Source of the DNA: Gnetum montanum
Lineage: Eukaryota; Streptophyta; Gnetopsida; Gnetales; Gnetaceae
Length of the DNA: 64,000 nt
NCBI GenBank assembly: GCA_015680685.1
Contig: MNCI01006635.1
Location: 42,334-106,333, forward strand
Direction: 5' to 3'
Below are positions 23,435 to 33,498 of the stretch, one piece after another. The position numbers were made by a program, and so were the translations under genes. Position 1 is the first letter of the stretch; each line of letters begins with the position of its first letter. A model generated the notes under the pieces. It saw only the letters and a program-made list of their open reading frames with translations, had not been told where the DNA came from and made no database searches.

Positions 23435-25900
23435 ATGTCTTCTTCTCACAAGAGCCCATCTTCGCCCAAGGCAATTCAGGTGCCTCAATAATACCGGGTG
23501 GTATATGCTCATCCTGATGAGTATGTACCAGACTTTACCTTCATATTACATCAAGATGAACTGATGCGGTGGTGTGATATGAAAGGCAACATTGTGTTGC
23601 AACCTAACCAATTTGTTCCAATAATGCTCTAGCTAATGCTCACATGACACAGGCTTCAACATCTCCATGGAGAATATGAGATGCAAGATCCTGACTTAAG
23701 GGATTATCATCCCACTAAAGCACAAAAATGAAGGGATCAATAGCTGGAGCACCAGCACAAGCTTGTGAAGGACAAGGGGTCAAATATCTTTCCATCTCTG
23801 CTTGGCCCAATTGATGAAGATGACCACTTCTTTAATGATTCTCCTCTCTTTGACTTTGTTCAAGGAGCACTCAACCAAAATGTACAATCCACAATCCATA
23901 ATTTAGGTTTTGGTCAAAATAGATCCAATGACAAAAATAGATCTCGAGAAGCAAGTCAAGAAAAGGGGCACAAAGGATATCATGATCATGATCATGGTTG
24001 CAAACATCAAAGGAAGGGTGATAGGCATTAGGATGGAGCAAATTCCCCTTCTTCTTCCACTTCATCATCATCATCTTCTTCTTCTTCTAGTTTAGATCAT
24101 GACCACAAAAGAAATGACCATAATGGAGGTTACCGACGAGACTAGAATAATAGAAGGGACTATCAGGATAATTGTGATTGAAGACTTGGGCAATCCAGAG
24201 AAGCCCATCATCAAGAAAGAAGGGCTAGTAGGGAACATCGTAGGCACCACCATCATGACCTTGATGAACCTCTACTTGCTACTCAAGGCATGTTAAATAT
24301 TGCAGAGGCTGTGAGGATTCCAAAAAGGCATGTGAAGGATAGTAGAATAAAGAGGATGTATATGAACAACATCCCTCGATTTGAGGGAGGATATGATACT
24401 GATCCGCAAAATCATCTTCAGGTCTTCCAGGATGCATGTGCCTTGTAGAACATTGCAAATGACTAGAAAAAGCTGAAATTATTTTCAAGGACACTTATAA
24501 AGGAAGCAAAAAGTTGGTATCAGTCCTTGGAACCAGAATCAATCAGGTAGTGAAGTACGATGTTGGAACTATTCAATGACAAATATCGAACGTACTCTTG
24601 AGTATCCAATCTAAGGAAAAAAATTCAAGGGTGGAAACAAGGTAATCATGAGCCCTTAGATATTATTATTGGTTGATACTACTCTCTGTTGCATAGGTTT
24701 CTTATCCATGAATAATCTCAGCTTGATTAGCTTCACCATATCATAGACAGGTTGTAGTCTGAAACCAAAAAAACCCCTGGCATCTATGCCTAAGGGAGAT
24801 TGATACAGTTAAGTGCTTGTCGAATTCAAAAATTAAGTAAGTAGGTAGCCAAGGAGGAGGGAAAAACTAAGAAAATGTGAAAGTGCAGGAGAATACAATA
24901 GAGATCCTTCTATTCAGAAAAAAGGGGTTAGATTTTGTGACAGTGAAGATGAATTCACCAGAGATGAGGTGGTTAATCAGAAAACCTTGTCATTCCAAAA
25001 ATTACAATCAGAAATTATGGTTAAGGTTGATCAATTATGAGACTCCATGGACAACAGGTTTCAAACTATTTTAAAAATTTCTAAAGAGTCCAAGGAGCAA
25101 GGTGGTGAGTGTGAGCATTGAAAACTTAAGGAAGCTGAACATGCCATATCTAAGGGTAAAGGTAAAATGGCTACAATAGAGATAGCTACGGATAACAATT
25201 CAGATGATGAGGGTGGGTATGATGTCTACCAGTATGAACATCCTAAGGAATGTTGTCTAGTTGTATCACACTTGTAGGAATCTAGGGTGTATGCCTTACA
25301 TCCACAACTTACACAAAGGCACACGCCCAAAAGATTGCCTTATCCACAAGGAAATCCTCAATAGTTTCATCAACCACAGCAGTACTACCCAAGTGGAACT
25401 CCTCTACAACCTTATGATGTGTACTAGTAGTGGCAACAACCCCAATCATGGGCATTTCCACCTCCAAGATAGCAATACCCTTACTGGCAGCCAGATCCCT
25501 ACAATTACTATGCTCAATAACTTTTATCTTCAAGGGACTCCTCTGGCCATGTTGTTTCTTACCAACCTCACCACTACCCTCCTAAAACATACTAATCATC
25601 CTATCCAAGGAGGGATGACACGTACTACACTCATGCATCTCCTGTTCCTGCACCTACTCTTCCACCTCCTACATAGCTACCACCTGCTCCATCCATGTAG
25701 GGTGAATTATCTACACAACCACAACAAAGGAATGCTACAAGAGCAATTAACCTGCAATCAGTTAACCCATCCAATGAGTCGAAAGCATAAACAAAGAAAA
25801 TACCCTTCTTCCAACCTCACAGTCCACCAAAGCCCTCAGACACATCAGTAGTTGGTAACCCTTCTCCTTCACCTTCCTCTATTTCCTCTCTATCCGAGTC
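23435..25900 (+). pseudogene. Element C gag and proline-rich linker
   Basis: The frame starts at an ATG at 23435 (MSSSHKSPSSPK). A polyserine run lies near 24050-24090. The retrotransposon gag domain is recognisable at 24350-24600: NNIPRFEGGYDTDPQNHLQ, then EAKSWYQSLEPESI and LELFNDKYR. Then come WDSM and a GGYDVYQYE block (about 25040-25240) and a Pro/Gln-rich linker of the YYPSGTPLQPY type up to the protease. I count more than fifteen in-frame stops, mostly TAG. The long open frame at 25261-25851 is in the wrong phase for this linker and is not the product. Confidence 0.75.
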
Positions 25901-25919
25901 TCCTTCAAACCAAAATCCT

Positions 25920-26447
25920 TCTCGAATCCATATTGTAATGCTGACACATGTTGTATCTGATTGGATTCGAGCTCGTAACCTGCCTAGAAAATTAGCTAAT
26001 CCTAGGAGTCCCCTAGTTTACTTACAAATTGCTAGGAATGAGCTTTGCAAAGCTCTTCTTGACTCTGTTTCTAGTGTTAATCTGATCTGGCAGAAGATGT
26101 ACATAATATGGAACCTTCCTCCTTTGAATAAGAGCAACATTCAGCTAGAACTGGTGAACCAGTCCATCACTATTCCATTGGAATTGGTTGAAGACATCAT
26201 TACCACTGCTTGTGGGTGGTCATATCCCACTAATTTCCTAGTAATCAAAGTGGAAAACTGCAAGGGCAAATTTCCAATCATTATGGGAAGGGCATGTCTA
26301 AGTACTGTGGATGCCAAAATGGGCATTAGGGATTTTTTCTTGGAAATATCAAAGAAAATGAATTTGAAAAGATCGAGAACAAGAAAGTTCCAAGTATCGC
26401 ATATAGTAATTCAAGGTGTCATTATGTGTAGAAGTTATGTTCAATAA
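25920..26447 (+). pseudogene. Element C aspartic protease region
   Basis: An open stretch of 169 codons (25938-26447) contains the whole protease region. The active-site segment reads LLDSVSSVNL (near 26069), where the family has D-S/T-G-A/S. The Asp is present but Gly has become Val, which should abolish activity. The flap region and the GRACLSTVD segment (equivalent to GRPFL) follow. The protease would cleave the Gag-Pol polyprotein inside the particle. Confidence 0.8.
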
Positions 26448-26699
26448 AACAAACATCTATCTCTGCATGCAAGCAGTGTGCACCAAAAGCTAATATCCAG
26501 AGATGTCTGTATATAGCAACCACAAAACAAGAAGACACCTAGTGGCTGCCAGCTGATGCTAATAGTAGTACATTATGCATGGAACTTATTGAGGACCTAA
26601 CGTATGAATATGTTGCAAGTATGGATGAACTTGAGAAATTTCATCACTAGCTCTCTAAAGGAGCAAATGATAATGTTAATTGGGATGAGTTGGAAATTC

Positions 26700-27610
26700 C
26701 TAACAATTTTAAATAAAAGCCCCTTGAATTGAAGATACTACCGGTTGGAATGGAGTATGCATTTTTGAAAAATAGGAATCTGGTTATCATTAATGCCAAA
26801 CTTGCTACAGAATACAAGAAAAAGTTAATAAAAGTTATGGAAAAGTGGTTAGCAGCCTTTGCTTGGTCATATTCTAAGCTCACTAAGATAGATCCAAGAA
26901 TATGCCAGCACCGAATATACATTGACCCTGCCATCAAGTTGAAATGATAGCCATAGCGGTGTTTGAATCCCAAGATAAAACAAATTGTCAAAGAGGAGAT
27001 TGAACAACTCCTCAAAGTAGGATTCATTTACCCAGTTGCAAATAGTGAGTGGGTCAACCCACTCATGATCATGCCAAAGAAAGGAGGCAAATGACGGGTG
27101 TGCATTGACTTTCAACTACTCAACATGGCAACTTTCAAGGATCATTTTTTGTTGCCTTTCATTGACCAAGTGCTAGACATCATATCGGGGCATAGCTTTT
27201 ACAGCTTTCTAGATGGTTATAGTGGCTATAACCAAATTCGAATTACACTAGAGAACCAAGCAAAGATAACTTTCACAAGTCCTTGTGGGACTTTTGCTTA
27301 CCGACAAATTTCATTTGGTCTATGTAATGCCCCAGCCACGTTTCAACAATTAGTTCTCAGCATTTTCCAACAACAGATTGGTAGTGGGGTAGAAGTTTTT
27401 ATGGATGATTTTTCTACCTACAAGGCTACGTTTGAGCAAGCCTTGGACTGTTTTGAGTAGGTGTTGAAGAGATGTATCAAAACAAACCTCCAGCTTAATT
27501 GGAAAAAGAGCCATCTTATGGTCTAAGAAGGCACAATCTTGGGGCATCACATTTCAAAAGCAGGAATCAAGGTGGACCTTGAAAAAATAAGGGTCATCCA
27601 AGGAATAACC
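26700..27610 (+). pseudogene. Element C reverse transcriptase
   Basis: The N-terminal extension IDPRICQHRIYIDPA (about 26890-26935) precedes EEIEQLLKVGFIYP, SEWVNPLMIMPKKGG and VCIDFQLLN. The palm has DGYSGYNQIRI and FVFMDD-type catalytic residues (FMDD at 27398-27409). The frame from 27098 to 27460 is open. Stops lie at the TGA before RVCID, after FE (TAG, 27458) and later. RT copies element RNA into DNA; both catalytic Asp codons survive here. Confidence 0.9.
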
Positions 27611-27789
27611 TGTTAACCTAAAATAGTCAAAGAAGTTTGGTAATTCCTTGGTCATAGTGGCTACTACTAACGATTCATCGAGAATTTTTCAAAAATTGTC
27701 AAGCTGTTGGTAGAATTAACAAAGAAGGATGCATCATTCGTTTGGACCCCTACAGTTGAAGAAAAAGCTTGTTGAAACTCTCATTCTTC

Positions 27790-28180
27790 AAGTACTAGAT
27801 TGATCCAAACCATTTCATGTGATGACTAATGCATCAAATTATTCTTTGGGGATAATGCTTACGAAGTTGGATGATCAAAAATGTCCATATTACATTCACT
27901 ACACAAGTCGAAGCATTGCAGGTGCACAACTAAATTACACCACCATAGAAAAGGAGTTTATGATAATGGTATTTGCTTTAGAGAAGTTTAGGCACTATGT
28001 TCTTGGCTACAAAATTTTTGTGCACACATATCATAGCCCCATCAAATTTCTATTGAAAAAACTGACGGTGAGCCCTTGTGTCATATGGTGGCTTGTGATT
28101 TTATAGGAATTCGATCTCACAATGGTAGAACATAAAGGTGTAGAGACTATGGGCACGGATCACTTATCGTGACTAATATG
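27790..28180 (+). pseudogene. Element C RNase H
   Basis: The open frame at 27819-28106 reads MTNASNYSLGIMLTKLD, the position of the CDASDYAVGAVL motif, so the first catalytic Asp is now Asn (G-to-A). It continues with QLNYTTIEKEFMIMVFALEKFRHYVLGYK and an HSPIKFLL block, the expected order for gypsy RNase H. Confidence 0.85.
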
Positions 28181-28376
28181 GAATGACAAGGAGAAAGAGA
28201 GCCCTTTATTTGACCAATTCCCTGATGAATCTCTCCTTGTAGGTGCTATTAATGCACAAATGCCTGATGAACCAAAATGGTACGAGATGATCTTCACTTA
28301 TTTGCTCAAGAAAGAACTATCACAAGGGCTGGACACTAGAAAGAAATAACAATTTCTTCACTAAGTCAGATATTTC

Positions 28377-29500
28377 ATGGAGATCAATGAACACCTTTAC
28401 AAGGTTTGTTCCAATGGCCTAGCACGTTGGTGTGTCCCTGATACGGATCAACTGCACATTCTCCATGATGCTCATGAAGGTCCTTATGGGGGCCATTATG
28501 CTGGGAGATGCATGACCATAAAAATCCTCATGGCAAGGTATTATTGGCCAACAATCTTCAAGGATGCACATCAATTCATCCGTGCTTGTGATCATTGCTA
28601 GAGGGATGGTAGAATGACAGCTCAAATGGAGGGATCACAACAATGGCTAGAACCTCTCGAACCATTCAACATTTGGGGCATTGACTTTATGGATCCCATG
28701 GCACCTTTATCAAATGAAAAGGCATATATAATAATCATAGTTGACTATTGTACCAAGTGGGCAGAATCAGTAGCCGTCGCTAATTGTACATCCATCACTG
28801 CTGCTCGATTTGTACAAAAAAAACATTGTAAACAAGTTTGGTGTACCTAATGCGTTAATTTCTGATAATGGAACTCATTTTATAGGTGCCACTTTCCAGA
28901 AGCTAATGCAACGCTTGGGGGTTTAACATAAATTCATAACATCATATCACCCCCAAGCCAATGGTCAAGCTAAGGTCACTAATCGAGAGATTACAAAAAT
29001 CTTAACACGTACCATAAACAAATACCAAAGGGATTGAAGCAGTAAATTAAATGATGTCCTTTGGGCCTATCACTCCATAGGGAAGCTTCCCATAGGTTAT
29101 TTTCCCTATGAGCTTATGTACAGAAAACTACCAACATTGCCCATCCAATCCAAGCTCCGTACACTCTCCATAGCCTATGACCTTGACCTAGATCTAATTT
29201 TAGCATAGAAAGAATGATTAATGAGTCTTAACTTGCTAGATGAAAATCAATTAATGGTCCTATCATCCAACAAAACTCTTAAGGCATTCAACAAGAAATG
29301 CTATGACATCAAAATAAGAAAAGTCAAGTTTCAACATGGAGATAAGGTTCTCTATTGGAATCCTACACATGTACCCCAACAAACCCAATTTCAAACATTC
29401 TAGGAAGGACCTTACATTATTGATGAGACTTTTCCATCTGGGTCCATGATCATCTACAAACATAACAGCCTAGATAAAAAATAATTAGTCAACATTCAAA
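28377..29500 (+). pseudogene. Element C integrase
   Basis: The zinc-binding H2C2 module (HDAHEGPYGGHYAG...CDHC) lies at 28440-28601. The core follows with FNIWGIDF (first Asp at 28683) and ISDNGTHF (second Asp at 28864). The Glu due 35 residues later is Lys (AAG at 28972-28974). One extra A in an A-run near 28815-28822 shifts the frame. The C-terminal domain (29221-29403) reads KVKFQHGDKVLYWNPTHV. No chromodomain follows. Integrase joins element DNA to the chromosome; this copy is dead for several independent reasons. Confidence 0.9.
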
Positions 29501-29509
29501 AAATAAAAC

Positions 29510-31590
29510 CTATCCATGAACTCAAGCCAACCAAAACAACAAACACCTCGTCAGATGGACAACCATGCTGAATCTTTCAGATCTCTCCCTTCCAACTTAG
29601 TCATGGGGGAGATGGCCATCCATACTAACACCTTGGCGGCTCCTTAGTTTTTAACTTTTTTATTTTCACCATTTTTTGTTTTACAGCTTTTTTTTCATCT
29701 TCTTTGTTTTATATCTTTATTTTACATATTTTTATTTTAAGGTTATTGGTTTTCCCTTAGTTTTTGTTTTACACCAATGTTAATATATTCAATATTTATT
29801 ATCTACATTTTTACTTTCTTTTATGGTTATGTTTGCTTCTGTTTGATGTGTTTCTCTACTTTTTCTGCTAATAAGGTGGCAGGTACAATGGTAATCCACT
29901 ACTCGATGATGGTATGCTTTATTTGTAATTTGATTGTTGATGTCTAGTTTCTGATTATGAATGTCATTACTAACAACTGGGAAATGGTTTCTTTTCATGT
30001 AATAGACAGTGAGTCCACATCATCCACGCATCCACATACTCTATGGTTTTCCTTGTTTTGGAAGCATGCAATCTCTTCTTCATTAATGCAACTTTAATAA
30101 ATTGGTGACTTGTGTAGTTTCTGGAATTGGGAAGGAATCAAAGGTTTGGATAGGGTGTGGCTTCAAAGGGATGTGGTATTCTTTTCACTTTTCTATTTTT
30201 CTGTGTGTAGGAGTATTCTCGTAAGCTTCTCATCGTTCCACGTCATTTCACAATAGGAAGTCAAATATGTCCTTGCATGGTGTGCTCCTCATCACAAAAA
30301 AAAAAGATGAGGATTCAAAGCACACCCCTTGGACAAAATAAATGCAAAAAATGCATGGGTCTTTGCATGGTGTGGCTCCCATTCAAAAAAAAAACATAGA
30401 AATTCAAAGCACACCCCTTAGACCAATAAAAGGGCTACAAGCACTTGTTATGAGACTTGTCTTATCTCCTCTAACTAAGGCACTTTCTCACTTCCTACCT
30501 TCACTCCAATTTGGAATGGTGGTTGTTTGTGGGAGCATTCTTATGTCTCGGGGGATGGACTTGCCTTAGAATGTCAATGCGAAGTCACTAAAAGTGTTTG
30601 GTTTTGATCTGGATTGAGGAAGGATCCTACCAAGTCAATTATTCACAAACTCCACAAGGGACTGCATGTGACAATAATTAGGAACTCCATTCCACTCTCT
30701 CTATCATCCATCTATGCTTTTCATACCTCACCTCACTACCAGTTTCATGTTTTGATTCAATGTTTTGGTTTGATGTGTTAGGTTTCTCAGTTAGTTACTT
30801 TTGGGTTTTTGTACTTAATTTTTCGTAATCATTAATCATCCATGGTGCCCATAGACTCCTTGGTTTGAAGTTATGCAAGGGCATAAAAGGCTTGTGCCTA
30901 CTTTGGGGAGGACACAATTTCATAACTTTTGGTTTGGCTAAGTTAAGTTCTTTACCCTTAGACATTGTTACAATCAAATTCTTTTTATTTACCCCATCCA
31001 TGTCATCCAATTATATGCACCTTCACAATTGTTTGTAATGAACTCCTTTTTATTGTTGTCAATACCCTCTTTCCAGTACTCATTGTGTTAAGATTTTTTT
31101 GAATTATATGGATCGCTTCTCTTATTTAACCCATTTTTCAGTCTTTCCACTAACAACATCAAGCAACCAATCTATCACAATCACAATCTGGCTAGATAAA
31201 ATCACCGATGAGACAAGGTACTTAGCCATTATCTATTGCACTATATATACTAATCCTTGGTTTTGTTGTGATTGCAATGGGAAGCGTGGACTGAAAGTGA
31301 GACTATCATCACCAAGGATGATGCAACCATATCACTCGTGGGAGATTGTTCCTAACCACTGGATCTCTTCTACCTCTCCCTCATTCTTCTGTTTCCAAGA
31401 GGGTTTGGATGTCCTTTGGATCCTTTGGTGTTCTTTCCTATTGTCATGAACACCTAATGTTGTACACCATTGTAATATTGTATGCTTGGGCACTTTTTTA
31501 TTTTTCTGTTTTCTCTGTGTTACTCTACATGTTAGTTAAATAAGTCCACATCCCCTATGATATACTTGAGGATGATTTTTCATTTAGTCA
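29510..31590 (+). other. 3' non-coding region of element C
   Basis: About 2 kb lies between integrase and LTR. It contains the AGTCATGGGGGAGATGGCC block near 29598 shared with A and B, T-rich stretches, and two tandem copies of a hairpin module at 30272-30335 and 30359-30423. The polypurine tract at 31591 ends it. Open stretches here (30342-30569, 31099-31449, 30795-31010 minus) show no protein signature. Confidence 0.55.
30279..30326 (+). repeat. Hairpin with A-rich loop
   Basis: GGTGTGCT (30279-30286) and CCTCATC (30287-30293) pair with GATGAGG (30306-30312) and AGCACACC (30319-30326) around a 12-base A-rich loop, with a six-base bulge (ATTCAA). A degenerate second copy follows at 30359-30423. 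Confidence 0.8.
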
Positions 31591-31598
31591 TGGGGGTA

Positions 31599-32463
31599 TG
31601 ATAAATCATGTTTTTCAATGCTCCGATATCGAGGTGGTCATGATATCAAGTACACAATATTGCGACCCAAGATGCAATATCATATATTCGATATCACAAG
31701 GTTACTCTTGAGTCTATAAATACAATGCCCAGGTGCATAATCAGGAGTAAGTTTTTAGCAATCAAGTAGCAAAACTCTTGCAATTTGTCCATTTGAAAGT
31801 TAAAATATTTTCCAAGTGCCTACAGTAGGAGGTCTAAGTTTGAATGGATCTTTATTCAAGCATTGATGTACCTGAGCACACCATTGTGTTGGCAATAAAG
31901 ATGGACTCTTTGATCCATTCCTTGTAGCACTTGAGATTTTCTTTCTTATGCATTTATATTTCATGCAATTTACATTAATTTTATTTATGCAATAATTAAT
32001 TTTGATTAATTAAGCAACTCATTAAGATACACAAGCACGACCCCTTCAAGCATACATGTGACATTTGGTAGCTCAGAAACGATTAGCGTTTGATAGCCCA
32101 ACAATATTTGCATGAAGTTCAAGATGTGTCCAAGAAGTGGAAATGGTTACTTATGTTAGGTTATATTAGACTATAGTTTACTAAGCAATTAATCGCTCTT
32201 ACTTTTAATTACTCTTACTTTTATTCTTGTTCTAGGTGAGTAATTCCATAAAAACACAAAACAATAAAAATCATATGCCTCAGTCAAACTTAACCATACA
32301 ATTACATTCCACAAGTGGCACTGGGAAGACAACAAACGAACAACATGCACATGTTGTTTAGCTCTAGTATACTTAGTAATTATAGTCTGCGAAATTCGAC
32401 TAGATTACATGTGAACGCTTGTGATTCATATGGTTGGGCGTAGGGGTACCTCGCCACTCATCA
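31599..32463 (+). repeat. 3' LTR of element C
   Basis: It runs from TGATAAATCATG directly after the polypurine tract to CCACTCATCA. A TATA box (CTATAAATAC) lies near 31716. It is visibly diverged from the 5' copy, mostly by transitions, so the insertion is old. Confidence 0.92.
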
Positions 32464-33010
32464 TCAACCATAGAGGAATCTAAACTAGAGAAAACTATCT
32501 TTTTCACACTTCCAAATTGGTCAAGATCCATTTTCCCCATTTCCTTCATATAAGAACTTGAACTAGAGAAAACTATATTTTCTCCACTTCCAAAATTGGC
32601 CAAGATCCATTTTCTCATTTTTAGCCCTTTGAAAAGTCAACTTGGAGAAAAGTGTGTTTGATCCATTTCATAACCTAGCCAAAATCTATTTTTCCTATTT
32701 TAGCCATAGAGGAACCTAAACTAGAGAAAATTGTCTTTTTCCCACTTTCAAATTGGTCAAGATCCTTTTTTCCCATTTCAATCCTTTGAAAATTCATCTT
32801 GGAGAAAGTGCACCTAGCCCATTTCATAACCTGGCTAGAACCATTTTTCATTTCCACCATAGAGAAACTCAAACTAGTGAAAATGATCTTTTTCTCATTT
32901 TGCAAACTAGCCAGAACCACTTTTCTTGATTCAACCATGTGAGAACCTAAACTAGAGAAAATTTGCTTGACCCATTTCACAAATTGGCCAAGGCCCATTT
33001 TTCCCATTTT
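32464..33010. repeat. 78-bp tandem array, right part
   Basis: Directly after the 3' LTR of C, TCAACCATAGAGG resumes the array seen at 21540-22398, with the same AACTAGAGAAAAC and CAACTTGGAGAAAAG unit types. About seven units remain. The minus-strand frame at 32675-33007 is a by-product of the 26-codon period. Confidence 0.9.
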
Positions 33011-33495
33011 GTTATAAGCCCTAAAAAGAAGAAAATATGTTTCATGTTCAATTTAGGGTAAATTTATCTCTATTCTAAGCCTAAATTTAACCTAAGATAT
33101 GAATCAAAATAAAACAAATGGTCATTATTCCACTTTTAAAAGGGACCTAACCAATCCTCTCCGTCACATTAAACAACAAAGAAGCAATTATTCGACAAAG
33201 ATCGCCAATATTTTAAAATTAAATAGCCTAGTCAAAGAAGTTAAGGTTCAAGGTATAATGATGAAGGGATTTAAATGAATGAATCTGAAGACCATTTGAG
33301 ACATATTGCATTTCGAATCATTCTTAAAGACTTATAAGCCTCAATACTAACCACCATTGCACAGATAACTTCTGAGATAGCTTTTAGCAAACTTCACAAG
33401 AATTATGCAAAGTAGCAAAAATAGAGAGCAGAGCCTAAAATTTATTCACAATCCAAATAGTTAACAAGGCGAGACATTCATCATGTCAAAGAAGT
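33010..33495. other. Non-coding stretch right of the array
   Basis: AT-rich sequence without a credible frame or repeat; it leads into the broken reading frame that starts at about 33499. Confidence 0.35.
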
Positions 33496-33498
33496 ACA

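Larger units (their letters stand above)
22399..32463 (+). mobile_element. Ty3/gypsy element C (Tat/Athila-like), full structure, inactive
   Basis: This plus-strand element has two LTRs (22399-23268 and 31599-32463), a primer site, gag, protease, RT, RNase H, integrase, a long 3' region and a polypurine tract (TGGGGGTA at 31591-31598). It is flanked by TCAGT (22394-22398) and TCAAC (32464-32468), probably one original 5-bp duplication. It interrupts the 78-bp array, which reads on in register once C is removed. All coding regions carry stops, so it is inactive. Domain order identifies Ty3/gypsy; the tRNA-Asp-type primer site and lack of a chromodomain suggest the Tat/Athila side. Confidence 0.92.

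Noticed and set aside
25261-25851. Open frame of 196 codons inside element C
   Set aside because: It overlaps the Pro/Gln-rich gag linker in a different phase. The matching segment of element A aligns with the other, stop-interrupted frame.
31099-31449. Open frame of 116 codons near the 3' end of element C
   Set aside because: No domain, no partner in A or B at the same place, and it lies in the non-coding 3' region.
32675-33007. Minus-strand frame of 110 codons
   Set aside because: It is a consequence of the 26-codon period of the tandem array; kept as an observation, not as a gene.
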